NCBI GenBank assembly: GCA_947449735.1
Contig: CANFTB010000017.1
Location: 1 to 64,000 of the forward strand
From: Chthoniobacteraceae bacterium
Lineage (GTDB): Bacteria > Verrucomicrobiota > Verrucomicrobiia > Chthoniobacterales > Chthoniobacteraceae
Direction: 5' to 3'
DNA: 64,000 nucleotides
This document shows, piece after piece, positions 33,995-45,100 of this stretch. Below the pieces are notes generated by a model, which was not told the DNA's origin, made no database searches, and saw only the letters and a program-made list of their open reading frames with translations. Position numbers and translations under genes: made by a program. The stretch's first letter is position 1. Every line of letters starts with the position of its first letter.

Positions 33995-34174
33995 ATGAAA
34001 CACATCCCTCCCGTCTCTCGCATTTTCAAGCTCCTGGCCCGCGCGGCATCGCAAATCGGTGCACGTCTGGCGCGCCTCGCTCCGACGAAAAAGCGGGGAC
34101 CGGAGCAGCTAGACTTCCTTTCCACGCTGAATGTTTCAACCCGGCAGGAAGGCGGCAGGGCGGGCGCCAATTAG
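33995..34174 (+). CDS. Possible small basic protein
   Basis: An open frame of 59 residues from ATG 33995, basic and with an amphipathic stretch (IFKLLARAASQIGARLARL). It sits in the 398-base stretch between pilT and the TPR gene (33872-34269), which otherwise holds only the terminator-like palindromes. There is no strong ribosome binding site and I recognise no family, so this may be chance. The remainder of the stretch, 34175-34269, shows nothing I can name. Confidence 0.25.
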   Translation: MKHIPPVSRIFKLLARAASQIGARLARLAPTKKRGPEQLDFLSTLNVSTRQEGGRAGAN

Positions 34175-34269
34175 TCTGCTGCTAAACATCCGGGAGATTT
34201 CAAGAATCTCGAGGACTTTCGCGAGCAAACCCTTCCGCTGAAGAGGGGAACCCGCTAACCTCTCGGGCG

Positions 34270-37176
34270 ATGGGCTTCCACCCTACCCCTCACCCACAGA
34301 AACAGCCCCCGGAGCCGCGCGCAATTCCCCTGCGAATTGCCGGCTCCCTCGCGTCAGTTTGTATTGCAGCGGGCGTTTTCTCCCTCTCGCTGGCGCCCGT
34401 CTCGAGCGCCCAGACTCCGGGTGGAACAGCACAGCTGGGAGAGACATACGCAAAGGCGATGAACGCCTTCGGCGCCGGTGACTTCGCCGCCGCCCTCGCC
34501 GGCCTGGAGGAGATGCTCTCATCGAAGGCCGAGGGACCCGCGATGGAAAGCGTCCACTTTTCCATCGCCGCCGCCCACTTCAATCTGAACGACCCCAAGA
34601 AAGCCAAGGCCGCCTTTGAGCGTTACCTCAAACTCTACCCGAACGGCGGCAGAGCTGCAGACGCCGAGTTGAACATGGCGCACTGCCTGGCGCTGCTGGG
34701 ACAAAAAGAACAGGCGGCCGCCGCCCTCGGAGCACTTGCCCAGAAAGGCGGCCCCAACAAGGAGCAGGCCGTTCTCACTCGCGCGTCCCTTTTAAAAGAA
34801 ATTGGTAAGACAGCCGATGCCGCACAAATCCTTCAAACACTTGTCGCGGAAGGCTTTAAGACGCAGGAAAGCGTTCAGGCGGCGCTTCTTCTGGGAGCGG
34901 TGGAGGCGGGGCGGGGAGAAAGGGACAAGGCGCTGAAGATTCTCGAGGCCCTTCAGGGCCGCCTTTTGTCCCTTGTGGACAATCCGCTGCAACTCAACGC
35001 GCTCGCATTCGAAGTCGGCGACGCTTTCCTGCATGCCCTGGAGATGAAAAAAGCGCTCGCGGCCTACTCCATGGTCCGCCGCAAGGAGGAAACCGTCATC
35101 CTGCAACAGCAGCGCATCCAAGGCATCGTGCGCCGGATGGAAGCCAACGTCGCCGCGGCCAAGGCGGATCCCGCCAGGACGGTCGAGCTTACAGGAGTGA
35201 ACAGCCGGCTCCGCGTCCTGCTGGACGCCGCGCGCCTGGCGCTCGAACAGGCGACTCAGGCCCCGGACCAAACCGCCGCCCTGCGGGCCCGGCAAGCCTC
35301 CGCCTACCAGGAGATCGGACGCCTCGAAGAGGCGATTCTTCTGCTCGAGTCAGTGCTGCCCACCGCCGACAAATCAAACCGCGAAGCCGGCCTGTTCAGC
35401 CTCGGCTCCCTGCACGCGAGAGCCGGCGATTCCGCGGCGTCCGAAAAGATCCTTCAAACCCTCCTGGAGGAGTTTCCGCAAACCCGCAACGCGGACGCGG
35501 CACTCCTGCTCCTTGGAACGCAAAAGCTTCAAGTCAGCGCGTTTGACGAGGCTTCAGAGGCATTCTCAAAACTCCTCGCCTCCCACCCCAAAAGCCCCCA
35601 CGCCCCGACGGCCCAGTTTGTTCTGGCCAACACCCTTTTTTCGAAAGGCCGTTATCCAGAGGCCATCGAGGGGTACGACCGCTACCTCAAAGGATGGCCC
35701 TCAGGAGAGTACGCCGGCGAGGCCGTCTACCGGACGGCGCTCGCGAAATTTTTCCAGGGCAAATACGGCGCCGCGCTGGCCGCCTTCGAGTCGATCCTCA
35801 AAAACAGCCCGGACGGCCTCTACGCTCCGGACGCCGAGTACCGGATTGCCGCCTGCTATCAGGCCGCCCGCAAAACGGAGGAGGTAGCCCGGCGCTGCTC
35901 GCTCTGGGAGGCGCGTTACGGAGACCACCCGACGGCCGGCGACGTGCTCTCCCTCCACGGGGACGCACTCACAGCCCTCAACAAACACGAAGAGGCCGCT
36001 GCACTCTACAGAAAGGCAAGCCTTTGCGGCAGCTCCGAGGAGGTCGTACACTACGCCCTTTTTGAGGCAAACAAGCAGCTCCAGCGCCTCGGCCAGTCGG
36101 AAACCGCCGCGCAGATGTTCCGCGAGTTTCTTGCCTCCAAGCCGGACCATCCGTCCAACGTGCTGGCGATGTACTGGATTGCCAAGGCCACCGCCCGGGC
36201 CGGCAAGCTCGACGAGGCCAGGACTTTTCTAGGCGAGAAAATCCGCGACTTCATAGCCGACCGCAGCAGGGACGCCGTGGAGCAGCTCCTAGCCCAGCTC
36301 GCCCAGCTTTCGCTCAAAGCGCAAAAACCCGCCCCCGGCGCAGACGGTGCCCCCCCGGCCGAGCCCCCGCACGACCCTGCTGCCGTTCTGGAAAAACACC
36401 TGAACGCGTCCGGCTTTCCCGACACCCCCCTGGTGGCCGCGCGGATCGCCTACGCGCGCGCCGAACTCGCCCGCCTGCAACGCAAGCCCGAGGCTGCGGC
36501 CGCCGTCATGGACGGCATCTGCGACAAGACTCCCCCCGCCTCCCTCGGAGCGGCGCTCCTCGCGCAGTGCGGCGACCGGCTGCTGGAACGCAATGAACTT
36601 AAGAGAGCCGGCGCCTTTTACGACGAACTGGCAAAGGCTTTTCCAAAGTCTGAATTGTTGGACTACGCCTACAACGGCAGGGGCCAGATCGCCCTCAAAC
36701 AAGGAAAACCGGACGAGGCGCTCAAGTGGTTCAGCGACGCTGTAGACAAGGCCGGCGCCTCCTCCAAGCTGAAGGACGTCACGCTGGGGCGCGCCAAGGC
36801 CCTGCTCGAGACGGGAAGCCTGGACGAGGCAAAGGCCCTCTTCGAGCAGGTGGCGTCCACTCGCGAATGGCGCGGAGAGTCCACAGCGGAGGCAATCCTC
36901 ATGCTCGGCAACGTGCTCTTGAAGAAGGGCGACCCGACCGGCGCGGTCCAGTATTTCCAGCGTGTTTTCGTGGCCTACCAGCGCCACGAGCGCTTCGTCT
37001 CTCAAGCCTACCTGCTTGCCGCGGAGTGCTTTGAAAAACTCCAAGAACCCGACAAGGCGGCGGCTCACTACCGCGAACTACTGGCAAAACCGCGTCTGGC
37101 CTCGCTGCCGGAAGCCAAGACCGCGAGAGAACGCCTCGACTCTCGGAAGGCCGCCACACCTCAGGAGACCAAATGA
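34270..37176 (+). CDS. Large exported TPR-repeat protein
   Basis: A 968-residue protein with a signal-like segment at about residues 22-46 (ending PVSSAQT) and then many tetratricopeptide-type helical pairs through to the C terminus, several with BamD/YbgF-like spacing (for example the region around residues 430-560 with YPEAIEGYDRYLKGWP). TPR arrays bind other proteins; this one is probably periplasmic and acts as an assembly or scaffold factor. The next gene overlaps its stop by 4 bases. In Verrucomicrobia similar pairs can precede ExbB/ExbD genes, from memory, but here aconitase follows. Confidence 0.85.
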   Translation: MGFHPTPHPQKQPPEPRAIPLRIAGSLASVCIAAGVFSLSLAPVSSAQTPGGTAQLGETYAKAMNAFGAGDFAAALAGLEEMLSSKAEGPAMESVHFSIAAAHFNLNDPKKAKAAFERYLKLYPNGGRAADAELNMAHCLALLGQKEQAAAALGALAQKGGPNKEQAVLTRASLLKEIGKTADAAQILQTLVAEGFKTQESVQAALLLGAVEAGRGERDKALKILEALQGRLLSLVDNPLQLNALAFEVGDAFLHALEMKKALAAYSMVRRKEETVILQQQRIQGIVRRMEANVAAAKADPARTVELTGVNSRLRVLLDAARLALEQATQAPDQTAALRARQASAYQEIGRLEEAILLLESVLPTADKSNREAGLFSLGSLHARAGDSAASEKILQTLLEEFPQTRNADAALLLLGTQKLQVSAFDEASEAFSKLLASHPKSPHAPTAQFVLANTLFSKGRYPEAIEGYDRYLKGWPSGEYAGEAVYRTALAKFFQGKYGAALAAFESILKNSPDGLYAPDAEYRIAACYQAARKTEEVARRCSLWEARYGDHPTAGDVLSLHGDALTALNKHEEAAALYRKASLCGSSEEVVHYALFEANKQLQRLGQSETAAQMFREFLASKPDHPSNVLAMYWIAKATARAGKLDEARTFLGEKIRDFIADRSRDAVEQLLAQLAQLSLKAQKPAPGADGAPPAEPPHDPAAVLEKHLNASGFPDTPLVAARIAYARAELARLQRKPEAAAAVMDGICDKTPPASLGAALLAQCGDRLLERNELKRAGAFYDELAKAFPKSELLDYAYNGRGQIALKQGKPDEALKWFSDAVDKAGASSKLKDVTLGRAKALLETGSLDEAKALFEQVASTREWRGESTAEAILMLGNVLLKKGDPTGAVQYFQRVFVAYQRHERFVSQAYLLAAECFEKLQEPDKAAAHYRELLAKPRLASLPEAKTARERLDSRKAATPQETK

Positions 37177-37958
37177 AGCCGCTGCGAAGCCTGCTCCCGT
37201 TTCTACTACTCCCGGGCCTGCTGCCCGCCGAAACCGTTTTTCTCAAGGACGGCAAGGTCCATGCAGCCAAGGAAATGCGGCGCGATGGGAACTTCCTCTT
37301 CCTGAAAGTTCCCGGACCGAACGGCGCCCTCGCCGACGTACTCACCCCCTTAAACCAGGTCGACCGCGTGGATTTCGGAGATCCGCCTGAGCTTTCCGAG
37401 GCGCGCCAGTTGGCAAGGGCGGGCGACGCTGCGGGCGTTCTGGAGAAAACCGCCGCCGCCGCCGGCTTCTTCAGGGGGTTCTCCGACGTCCCGGGAAACC
37501 AGTGGGCAGAAGTGATGCGCCTCCGCCTGCCCGCCCTGGCGGTCAAGGGCGACGACACCTCAATGGCGGAGCTTCAAAAACAGTGGACCCCCACGGGCGA
37601 ACAGGAACTCGACACCGCCTACCGGCTGCTGGTGGCCGCGCAAACCGACCCCGCCGGCGCCAAGACCGCATGGAACGCGCTCGCACAACCGGGCGCAGGA
37701 ACCCTGGCCGCCGGCATCTCCTGGCTGGCGCTTGGGAAGGCGGCGCTTGAGGCAAAGCAATGGAAAGACGCCCTGCGGGCGTTTCTTTCCGTGGAGGTTT
37801 TTCTCCCGTCGCAGCGCCTGCTGCAGCCGGCGGCCCTTCTGGGCGCGGCGCGCGCATTTGTGGAGTCTGGGGAAAGAGCTAAGGCCGCAGCACTCGTGGA
37901 GGAGATCAAGGCAGAGTACCCCTCCTCCGCCGGCAAAGCAGCCGCTCTGCTTCAATAG
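37173..37958 (+). CDS. Exported protein coupled to the TPR gene
   Basis: A 261-residue protein with a signal peptide (residues 1-19, ending LLPAE), an N-terminal beta-rich stretch of about 45 residues (TVFLKDGKVHAAKEMRRDG, similar to small barrel domains that follow 'VFLKDG' openings), and a C-terminal part of helical TPR-like repeats (about 150-255). Its ATG overlaps the upstream TPR gene stop (ATGA), which implies coupled translation and probably a joint function in the periplasm. I recognise no named family. Confidence 0.75.
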   Translation: MKPLRSLLPFLLLPGLLPAETVFLKDGKVHAAKEMRRDGNFLFLKVPGPNGALADVLTPLNQVDRVDFGDPPELSEARQLARAGDAAGVLEKTAAAAGFFRGFSDVPGNQWAEVMRLRLPALAVKGDDTSMAELQKQWTPTGEQELDTAYRLLVAAQTDPAGAKTAWNALAQPGAGTLAAGISWLALGKAALEAKQWKDALRAFLSVEVFLPSQRLLQPAALLGAARAFVESGERAKAAALVEEIKAEYPSSAGKAAALLQ

Positions 37959-38135
37959 ACGCAGAGCAATGAGTGCGGTCCTTCTGGATCCGAACCGCCG
38001 TCCAAAAACCGGAGACACTAGCAAACCAGGGGCAAAAAACGTCTGGGCTCCTGTTTTTTTGAGTCCTAGTGTGACGTTTCCGCGACGCAGGCTTGCCCCA
38101 TCGTCCCCAAATCGTTTCCCTTTTCAGAAGTCACC

Positions 38136-40862
<2,727 letters not shown>

Positions 40863-40883
40863 GACAATAAAATCAACGGAGGA

Positions 40884-40923
40884 ATGTCGCGCCCGGCACT
40901 ACCACCGGGCGCGACATCTTTTT
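40884..40923 (+). terminator. Intrinsic terminator of acnA
   Basis: A perfect 13-base stem (ATGTCGCGCCCGG, 40884-40896, and its complement 40905-40917) with an 8-base loop is followed by C and five T. It begins 21 bases after the acnA stop. The following 230 bases up to 41157 show no gene I can support. Confidence 0.92.
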
Positions 40924-41157
40924 ACCCATGTCACCCAGCCGCAGTTCATAAACAGCAGCGGCTGTAATCAGGCTGCCTGCTTGGGCCTCGGCCCGATCGT
41001 CGAATGCGACGATATCCTGCCTGCGCGTCAGCAAACTGCGACAGTCCGCTTCACCATTATTTTTTAAAGCCGCTCTCCCGACCGGCTCCGCAAAACTCCA
41101 GCGCAACTCGAGGGCCTGTGCGGTTTTTAAAACTGCAGCATCAACCCGAATTCCTCC

Positions 41158-43281
41158 ATGCGCCCCCACTCCAGAAGTGCTGCTTCCTGCCTTGCGGTAC
41201 TTTCATTGCTCGGACTTCCGGCCGCTGCTGCCAAGCCTGACCGCAAAACGGCTGCTGCCAAGCAGACCCCCGCCGAAAAGCCCGCCCTCCAACCCACCCG
41301 CCCCAAGGACGCCTGGCATGTGTGGAGCGACGCCGCGGGCCGCAAAATCAACGCGGAACTCCTCTCCGTCGACGGCGTCCACATCACCGTGCGCACCGAA
41401 ACGGGGGAGACCCACAGGCTGAACCTCACCAAACTGGTCCCCGCCGACAAAGCCTTCGCCAAAGCCGCCGCCCCGATCCTCGCCGCCACGCCGGTCCCCG
41501 TCGAACAGTCGGCCGCCCGGCTTGACGCGCTTGTTGGCGCGGGTCTCACAAAAGCGGGAGTCCAGCGCAACGGCCCCCTCTCCGAGGACCAGTTCGTGCG
41601 CCGCCTATATTTAGACGTCGCAGGCAGGATCCCCACCGCAGCAGAACTGACCGGCTACCTCGCCGACAGAACACCCGGCAAGCGCGGCAAACTCATCGAC
41701 ACCCTGCTCGCCTCTGACGGTTACAACTCGCAGTTCTTCGACTGGCTCTCGGACATGCTGCGCCTGAAGGACGAGTTCGGAATGGGGGGAAAGGCCGTCA
41801 AATCCTACGTCTACCAGGAGTGGGTGAAGGAGCAGATCGCGTCCAACCGTCACTGGGACACCATCGTGTATGAAATGATGACGGCCGAGGGCCGCATGAC
41901 ATCCACCGGGCCCGTCGGCTACCTGCTTCGCGACCGCGGCATGCCGCTGGACAACCTGTCCAACACGCTCACCACCTTCCTCGGCGCGAACGTCGCATGC
42001 GCCCAATGCCACGACCATCCGATGGCGCACTGGACGCAGCGCAATTTCTTTGAAATGGCGGCCTTCTTCGGCGCCACCGACCAGAGCTACGAGAAGGCCA
42101 ACCTTAGGAGCCTCCAGAAGTCCGGAGTACTCGACAAGCAAACCATCCTCAGGCTGATGGGGCCGAACCTCGCGCGCGTCGAAACGTTGCCGGCCAACAA
42201 ACTTGTGTTCCCGCAGGACTACAAGTACGACGACGCGAAACCCGGCGCGCCCGTGGCACCCAAGATGATTACTTGGAGCAAGGAGGACGCAAAGAACCCG
42301 GCCTATACCCCCGCCTCCACCGGCGACCCGGCCAAGCTCAGGGACCAGTTTGCTGTCTGGCTCACGCACCCCGAGAATCCTCGCTTTGCCGCGGCGATCG
42401 CGAACCGTCTTTGGAAGAAGCTCTTCGGACTCGGAGTTCAGGAGCCTGTCAGCGACCTGGACGATCCGAAGCAAAGCTTCAACCCGGAACTGCTCGCGCA
42501 TCTTGCCTCGGAGATGAAGCGCGTGCACTTCGATCTGCGCGAGTTTCAAAGGATCGTCCTCAACTCAAAAACGTACCAAGCCCAGGCAAGTCCGACTCCG
42601 AAAGCCGACGCATCCCCGTACGCCTTTCCCGGCCCGCTTCTGCGGAGAATGACTGCGGACCAGATCTGGGATTCCGTTCTCACCCTCACAGTCGGCGCCG
42701 AGGTGGACAAGTTCAAACTCCGCCGAGCCGGAGAGATGCGCAAGCTGGACATTCCCGTCGACAACCCGACCGAGAAGGACATCGTGGCCAAGCTGGCCTC
42801 CCTCAAGGAGGAGGGCGAAGGGAAAAGAGTGCGATTCGGCAAGAAGGGAGGAAAGGGTGGCGACGTCCGCTCGGACGAGTTCGAAGGCGAGCCGCCGCCC
42901 CGCTTCGAAGGCCTGACTCTCGCGCGCGCTTCTGAACTGACACAACCGGCAAAGGAAAGCCACTTTCTGCGCAACTTCGGCCAGTCCGACCGGGATGTAG
43001 CCGATTCCAACAGCACTGAAGGCGGGGTGCCCCAGGTGCTGCTGATGATGAACGGAGAAGTTCAGAAGGCCGTCACGAGCCCGACATCCACCGTGATGAA
43101 GGAAGCCGCGAAGTCGTCCTCTCCAGAAGAACAGGTCCGGCACTTCTACCTCAGTTTTCTGGGCCGGACGCCGAGTGAAGCCGAGGCTGCGTCCACCCGC
43201 TCGATGCTCGACAAAGGACTCAAGGCCAAAGATCTCTGCTGGGTTCTACTGAACACCCGCGAGTTTATCTTCGTCCAGTAA
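41158..43281 (+). CDS. DUF1549/DUF1553 protein with N-terminal SHD1-like domain
   Basis: A 707-residue exported protein with a signal peptide (residues about 1-25). A short SHD1-like domain spans about 52-100 (WHVWSDAAGRKINAELLSVDG to LTKLVPAD), a module frequent in PVC-group exported proteins. DUF1549 follows (about 115-310) with a CxxCH at C281-A-Q-C284-H285, then the C-terminal DUF1553 (from about 390). Compared with the 903-residue paralogue at 18099 it lacks the N-terminal PSCyt1 heme domain, and SHD1 takes its place. The DUF1501 partner gene starts 20 bases downstream. The role is unknown, presumably periplasmic. Confidence 0.9.
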   Translation: MRPHSRSAASCLAVLSLLGLPAAAAKPDRKTAAAKQTPAEKPALQPTRPKDAWHVWSDAAGRKINAELLSVDGVHITVRTETGETHRLNLTKLVPADKAFAKAAAPILAATPVPVEQSAARLDALVGAGLTKAGVQRNGPLSEDQFVRRLYLDVAGRIPTAAELTGYLADRTPGKRGKLIDTLLASDGYNSQFFDWLSDMLRLKDEFGMGGKAVKSYVYQEWVKEQIASNRHWDTIVYEMMTAEGRMTSTGPVGYLLRDRGMPLDNLSNTLTTFLGANVACAQCHDHPMAHWTQRNFFEMAAFFGATDQSYEKANLRSLQKSGVLDKQTILRLMGPNLARVETLPANKLVFPQDYKYDDAKPGAPVAPKMITWSKEDAKNPAYTPASTGDPAKLRDQFAVWLTHPENPRFAAAIANRLWKKLFGLGVQEPVSDLDDPKQSFNPELLAHLASEMKRVHFDLREFQRIVLNSKTYQAQASPTPKADASPYAFPGPLLRRMTADQIWDSVLTLTVGAEVDKFKLRRAGEMRKLDIPVDNPTEKDIVAKLASLKEEGEGKRVRFGKKGGKGGDVRSDEFEGEPPPRFEGLTLARASELTQPAKESHFLRNFGQSDRDVADSNSTEGGVPQVLLMMNGEVQKAVTSPTSTVMKEAAKSSSPEEQVRHFYLSFLGRTPSEAEAASTRSMLDKGLKAKDLCWVLLNTREFIFVQ

Positions 43282-43301
43282 CCCGCCCCCACCCCGCCAC
43301 G

Positions 43302-44606
43302 ATGAAAGATCCGTTTCACAAACTCTCTCCTTTGTCCCGCCGGCTGTTTTTGGAGAGATGCGCAGCATCAGCCCTCGGTGTCACCCTCGCCCCTTCGGTC
43401 GGGTCGCTCGCCCACGCCGCCGCGGCAACGTCCGTCCAGGGCGCGGCCACAGCCACTCCAAGCGGCCCCGGATTCGGCTCCGCAAAACGCATCATCTTTA
43501 TACAACTGCGCGGTGGAATGAGCCACATCGACACCTTCGACCCCAAGTCCGGCCCGAGCAAGGGGCCGAAGGGCGCCATCAGCACCAAGGCGGGGTTTCA
43601 GATCTCGGAGTTTCTTCCAAACATCGCGAAGGTTTCAGACAGGATCTGCGTCATCCGGTCGATGTCCGCAAAAGTCGGCGTGCACGCCACAGCGACCTAT
43701 CTGATGCGGACCGGATACGAACCCCGGGGAACCATCCGCCACCCGATGCTCGGCGCCTGGGGGCAGCATTACCTCGGCCCGAGCCACGAGACTCTTCCCT
43801 CGAGCGTATCCGTCAACCACAACTCGGACAATGGGAACGGCTTCTTTCCCGCAACCTACACCCCGCTGCCAATCATCGACCCGGACGCCGGCCTGCAGTA
43901 TTCGGTTCCGTACGCCGGCATGAAGACCGTCGAGGAAAGGCTCTCCCTCGTACGCGAGGTGGACGCCGCTTTCCAGCAGCGCTTTCCCGATGAAAACATC
44001 GCGGCCTACAACGATTTCTACGACGCAACGGTGCGTTTGATGAAGAGCACCGAACTCCGCGCGTTCGACCTCAAGCACGAGTCAGAGGCAACCAAGAGCG
44101 CCTACGGGGATTCCCAACTCGGACGTGGCTGCCTCCTGGCGCGGCGCCTGGTGGAGAGCGGGGTGCGTTTCGTTGAGGTGGGCAACGGAGGCTGGGACAT
44201 GCACAACAACCTGAGCGACGCCATGGAGTCGACCGGTGCCACATTCGACCGCGTTTACGCGGCGCTCATCAACGACCTCCAGAGCCGCGGCATGCTGGAC
44301 AGCACGCTGGTCGTGGTAGCAACCGAGTTCGGCCGGAAGCCCGAATATACGGGATCCGGGCGGGGCCACTACCCGACTGTCTTTTCCACAGTACTTGCCG
44401 GCGCCGGCATCAAGCGGGGCTTCGTGCACGGGGCGAGCGACGCGGTAGGCGCCAAAGTCGAGAAGGACGCTGTCTCCATCGGGGAACTGCACGCCACCAT
44501 CGGGTGGGCCGCTGGGTATCCGCTGGATCAGGTCGTGACGGCCCCGAACGGCCGTCCGTTCAGCGTTGGCAACAAGTCAAAGCCCGTCTCTGGCGTCTTT
44601 GCATAA
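43302..44606 (+). CDS. DUF1501 Tat-exported protein
   Basis: A 434-residue DUF1501 protein with a twin-arginine-type signal (SRRLFLERCAASALGVTLAP), the block FIQLRGGMSHIDTFDPKSG near residue 67, and VVVATEFGRKPEYTGSGRGHY near 345. It partners the preceding DUF1549/DUF1553 gene (20-base gap), repeating the arrangement at 18099-22233. The two DUF1501 proteins are clearly diverged, so each cassette probably has its own substrate. A small EF-hand gene follows 20 bases downstream and may belong to the same transcript. Confidence 0.92.
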   Translation: MKDPFHKLSPLSRRLFLERCAASALGVTLAPSVGSLAHAAAATSVQGAATATPSGPGFGSAKRIIFIQLRGGMSHIDTFDPKSGPSKGPKGAISTKAGFQISEFLPNIAKVSDRICVIRSMSAKVGVHATATYLMRTGYEPRGTIRHPMLGAWGQHYLGPSHETLPSSVSVNHNSDNGNGFFPATYTPLPIIDPDAGLQYSVPYAGMKTVEERLSLVREVDAAFQQRFPDENIAAYNDFYDATVRLMKSTELRAFDLKHESEATKSAYGDSQLGRGCLLARRLVESGVRFVEVGNGGWDMHNNLSDAMESTGATFDRVYAALINDLQSRGMLDSTLVVVATEFGRKPEYTGSGRGHYPTVFSTVLAGAGIKRGFVHGASDAVGAKVEKDAVSIGELHATIGWAAGYPLDQVVTAPNGRPFSVGNKSKPVSGVFA

Positions 44607-44626
44607 ACGCATTGCAGCAGTCCCTT

Positions 44627-44926
44627 ATGAAAATAGTAATTACGACCCTTCTGCTCCTATGCATCGGCAGTCCGTTGTGCCTGGCCAAGGAAAAGAAAAA
44701 GAGAACCGGCCCGCCCTCTGCTGAAGAAGCTTTCAAGACGCTCGACAAGAGCGGGGATAGCGCGCTTTCGCTGGAGGAATTTTTGGAAGGCAAGAGCGGC
44801 CAAGAGAAAGCTAGGGCGGACTTTACCAAGGCGGACGTGGACAAGGATGGAAGCCTCACTCTGGAGGAATTCTCAACCATCGAACGTTCCGGAGCCAGAG
44901 AACGGAAAAGAAAGAAAAAGGAATAA
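44627..44926 (+). CDS. Small exported EF-hand protein
   Basis: A 99-residue protein with a signal peptide (residues 1-20, SPLCLA) and two EF-hand calcium-binding loops: D40-E51 (DKSGDSALSLEE) and D70-E81 (DVDKDGSLTLEE), followed by a basic tail. The second loop is canonical; the first has Ser in place of the usual Gly at position 6. The ATG at 44627 is chosen because the signal peptide begins there. Such exported EF-hand proteins are common next to DUF1501 genes and may bind calcium in the periplasm. Confidence 0.85.
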   Translation: MKIVITTLLLLCIGSPLCLAKEKKKRTGPPSAEEAFKTLDKSGDSALSLEEFLEGKSGQEKARADFTKADVDKDGSLTLEEFSTIERSGARERKRKKKE

Positions 44927-44958
44927 TTCCGTTCCGCGGAGTTTCGCCCCTGATCGGA

Positions 44959-44978
44959 GGGCAAAAGTGGTCTTGCCC
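44959..44978. terminator. Weak hairpin between convergent genes
   Basis: GGGCAA and TTGCCC with an 8-base loop, without a clear T-run. It lies in the 174-base gap between the EF-hand gene and the converging NHL/SUMF1 gene and may end transcription from either side. Confidence 0.3.
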
Positions 44979-45100
44979 CGTTTGCGAGCTGGTCAAACTT
45001 ACGTCCTATAGACCTCCGAACAAACCAAGCTTGCCTCCACCCGGTTTGTTGCCAGCGATCACGGCTACCCGGAGGCTGCTAACCTAACGCAACGCCCCGT

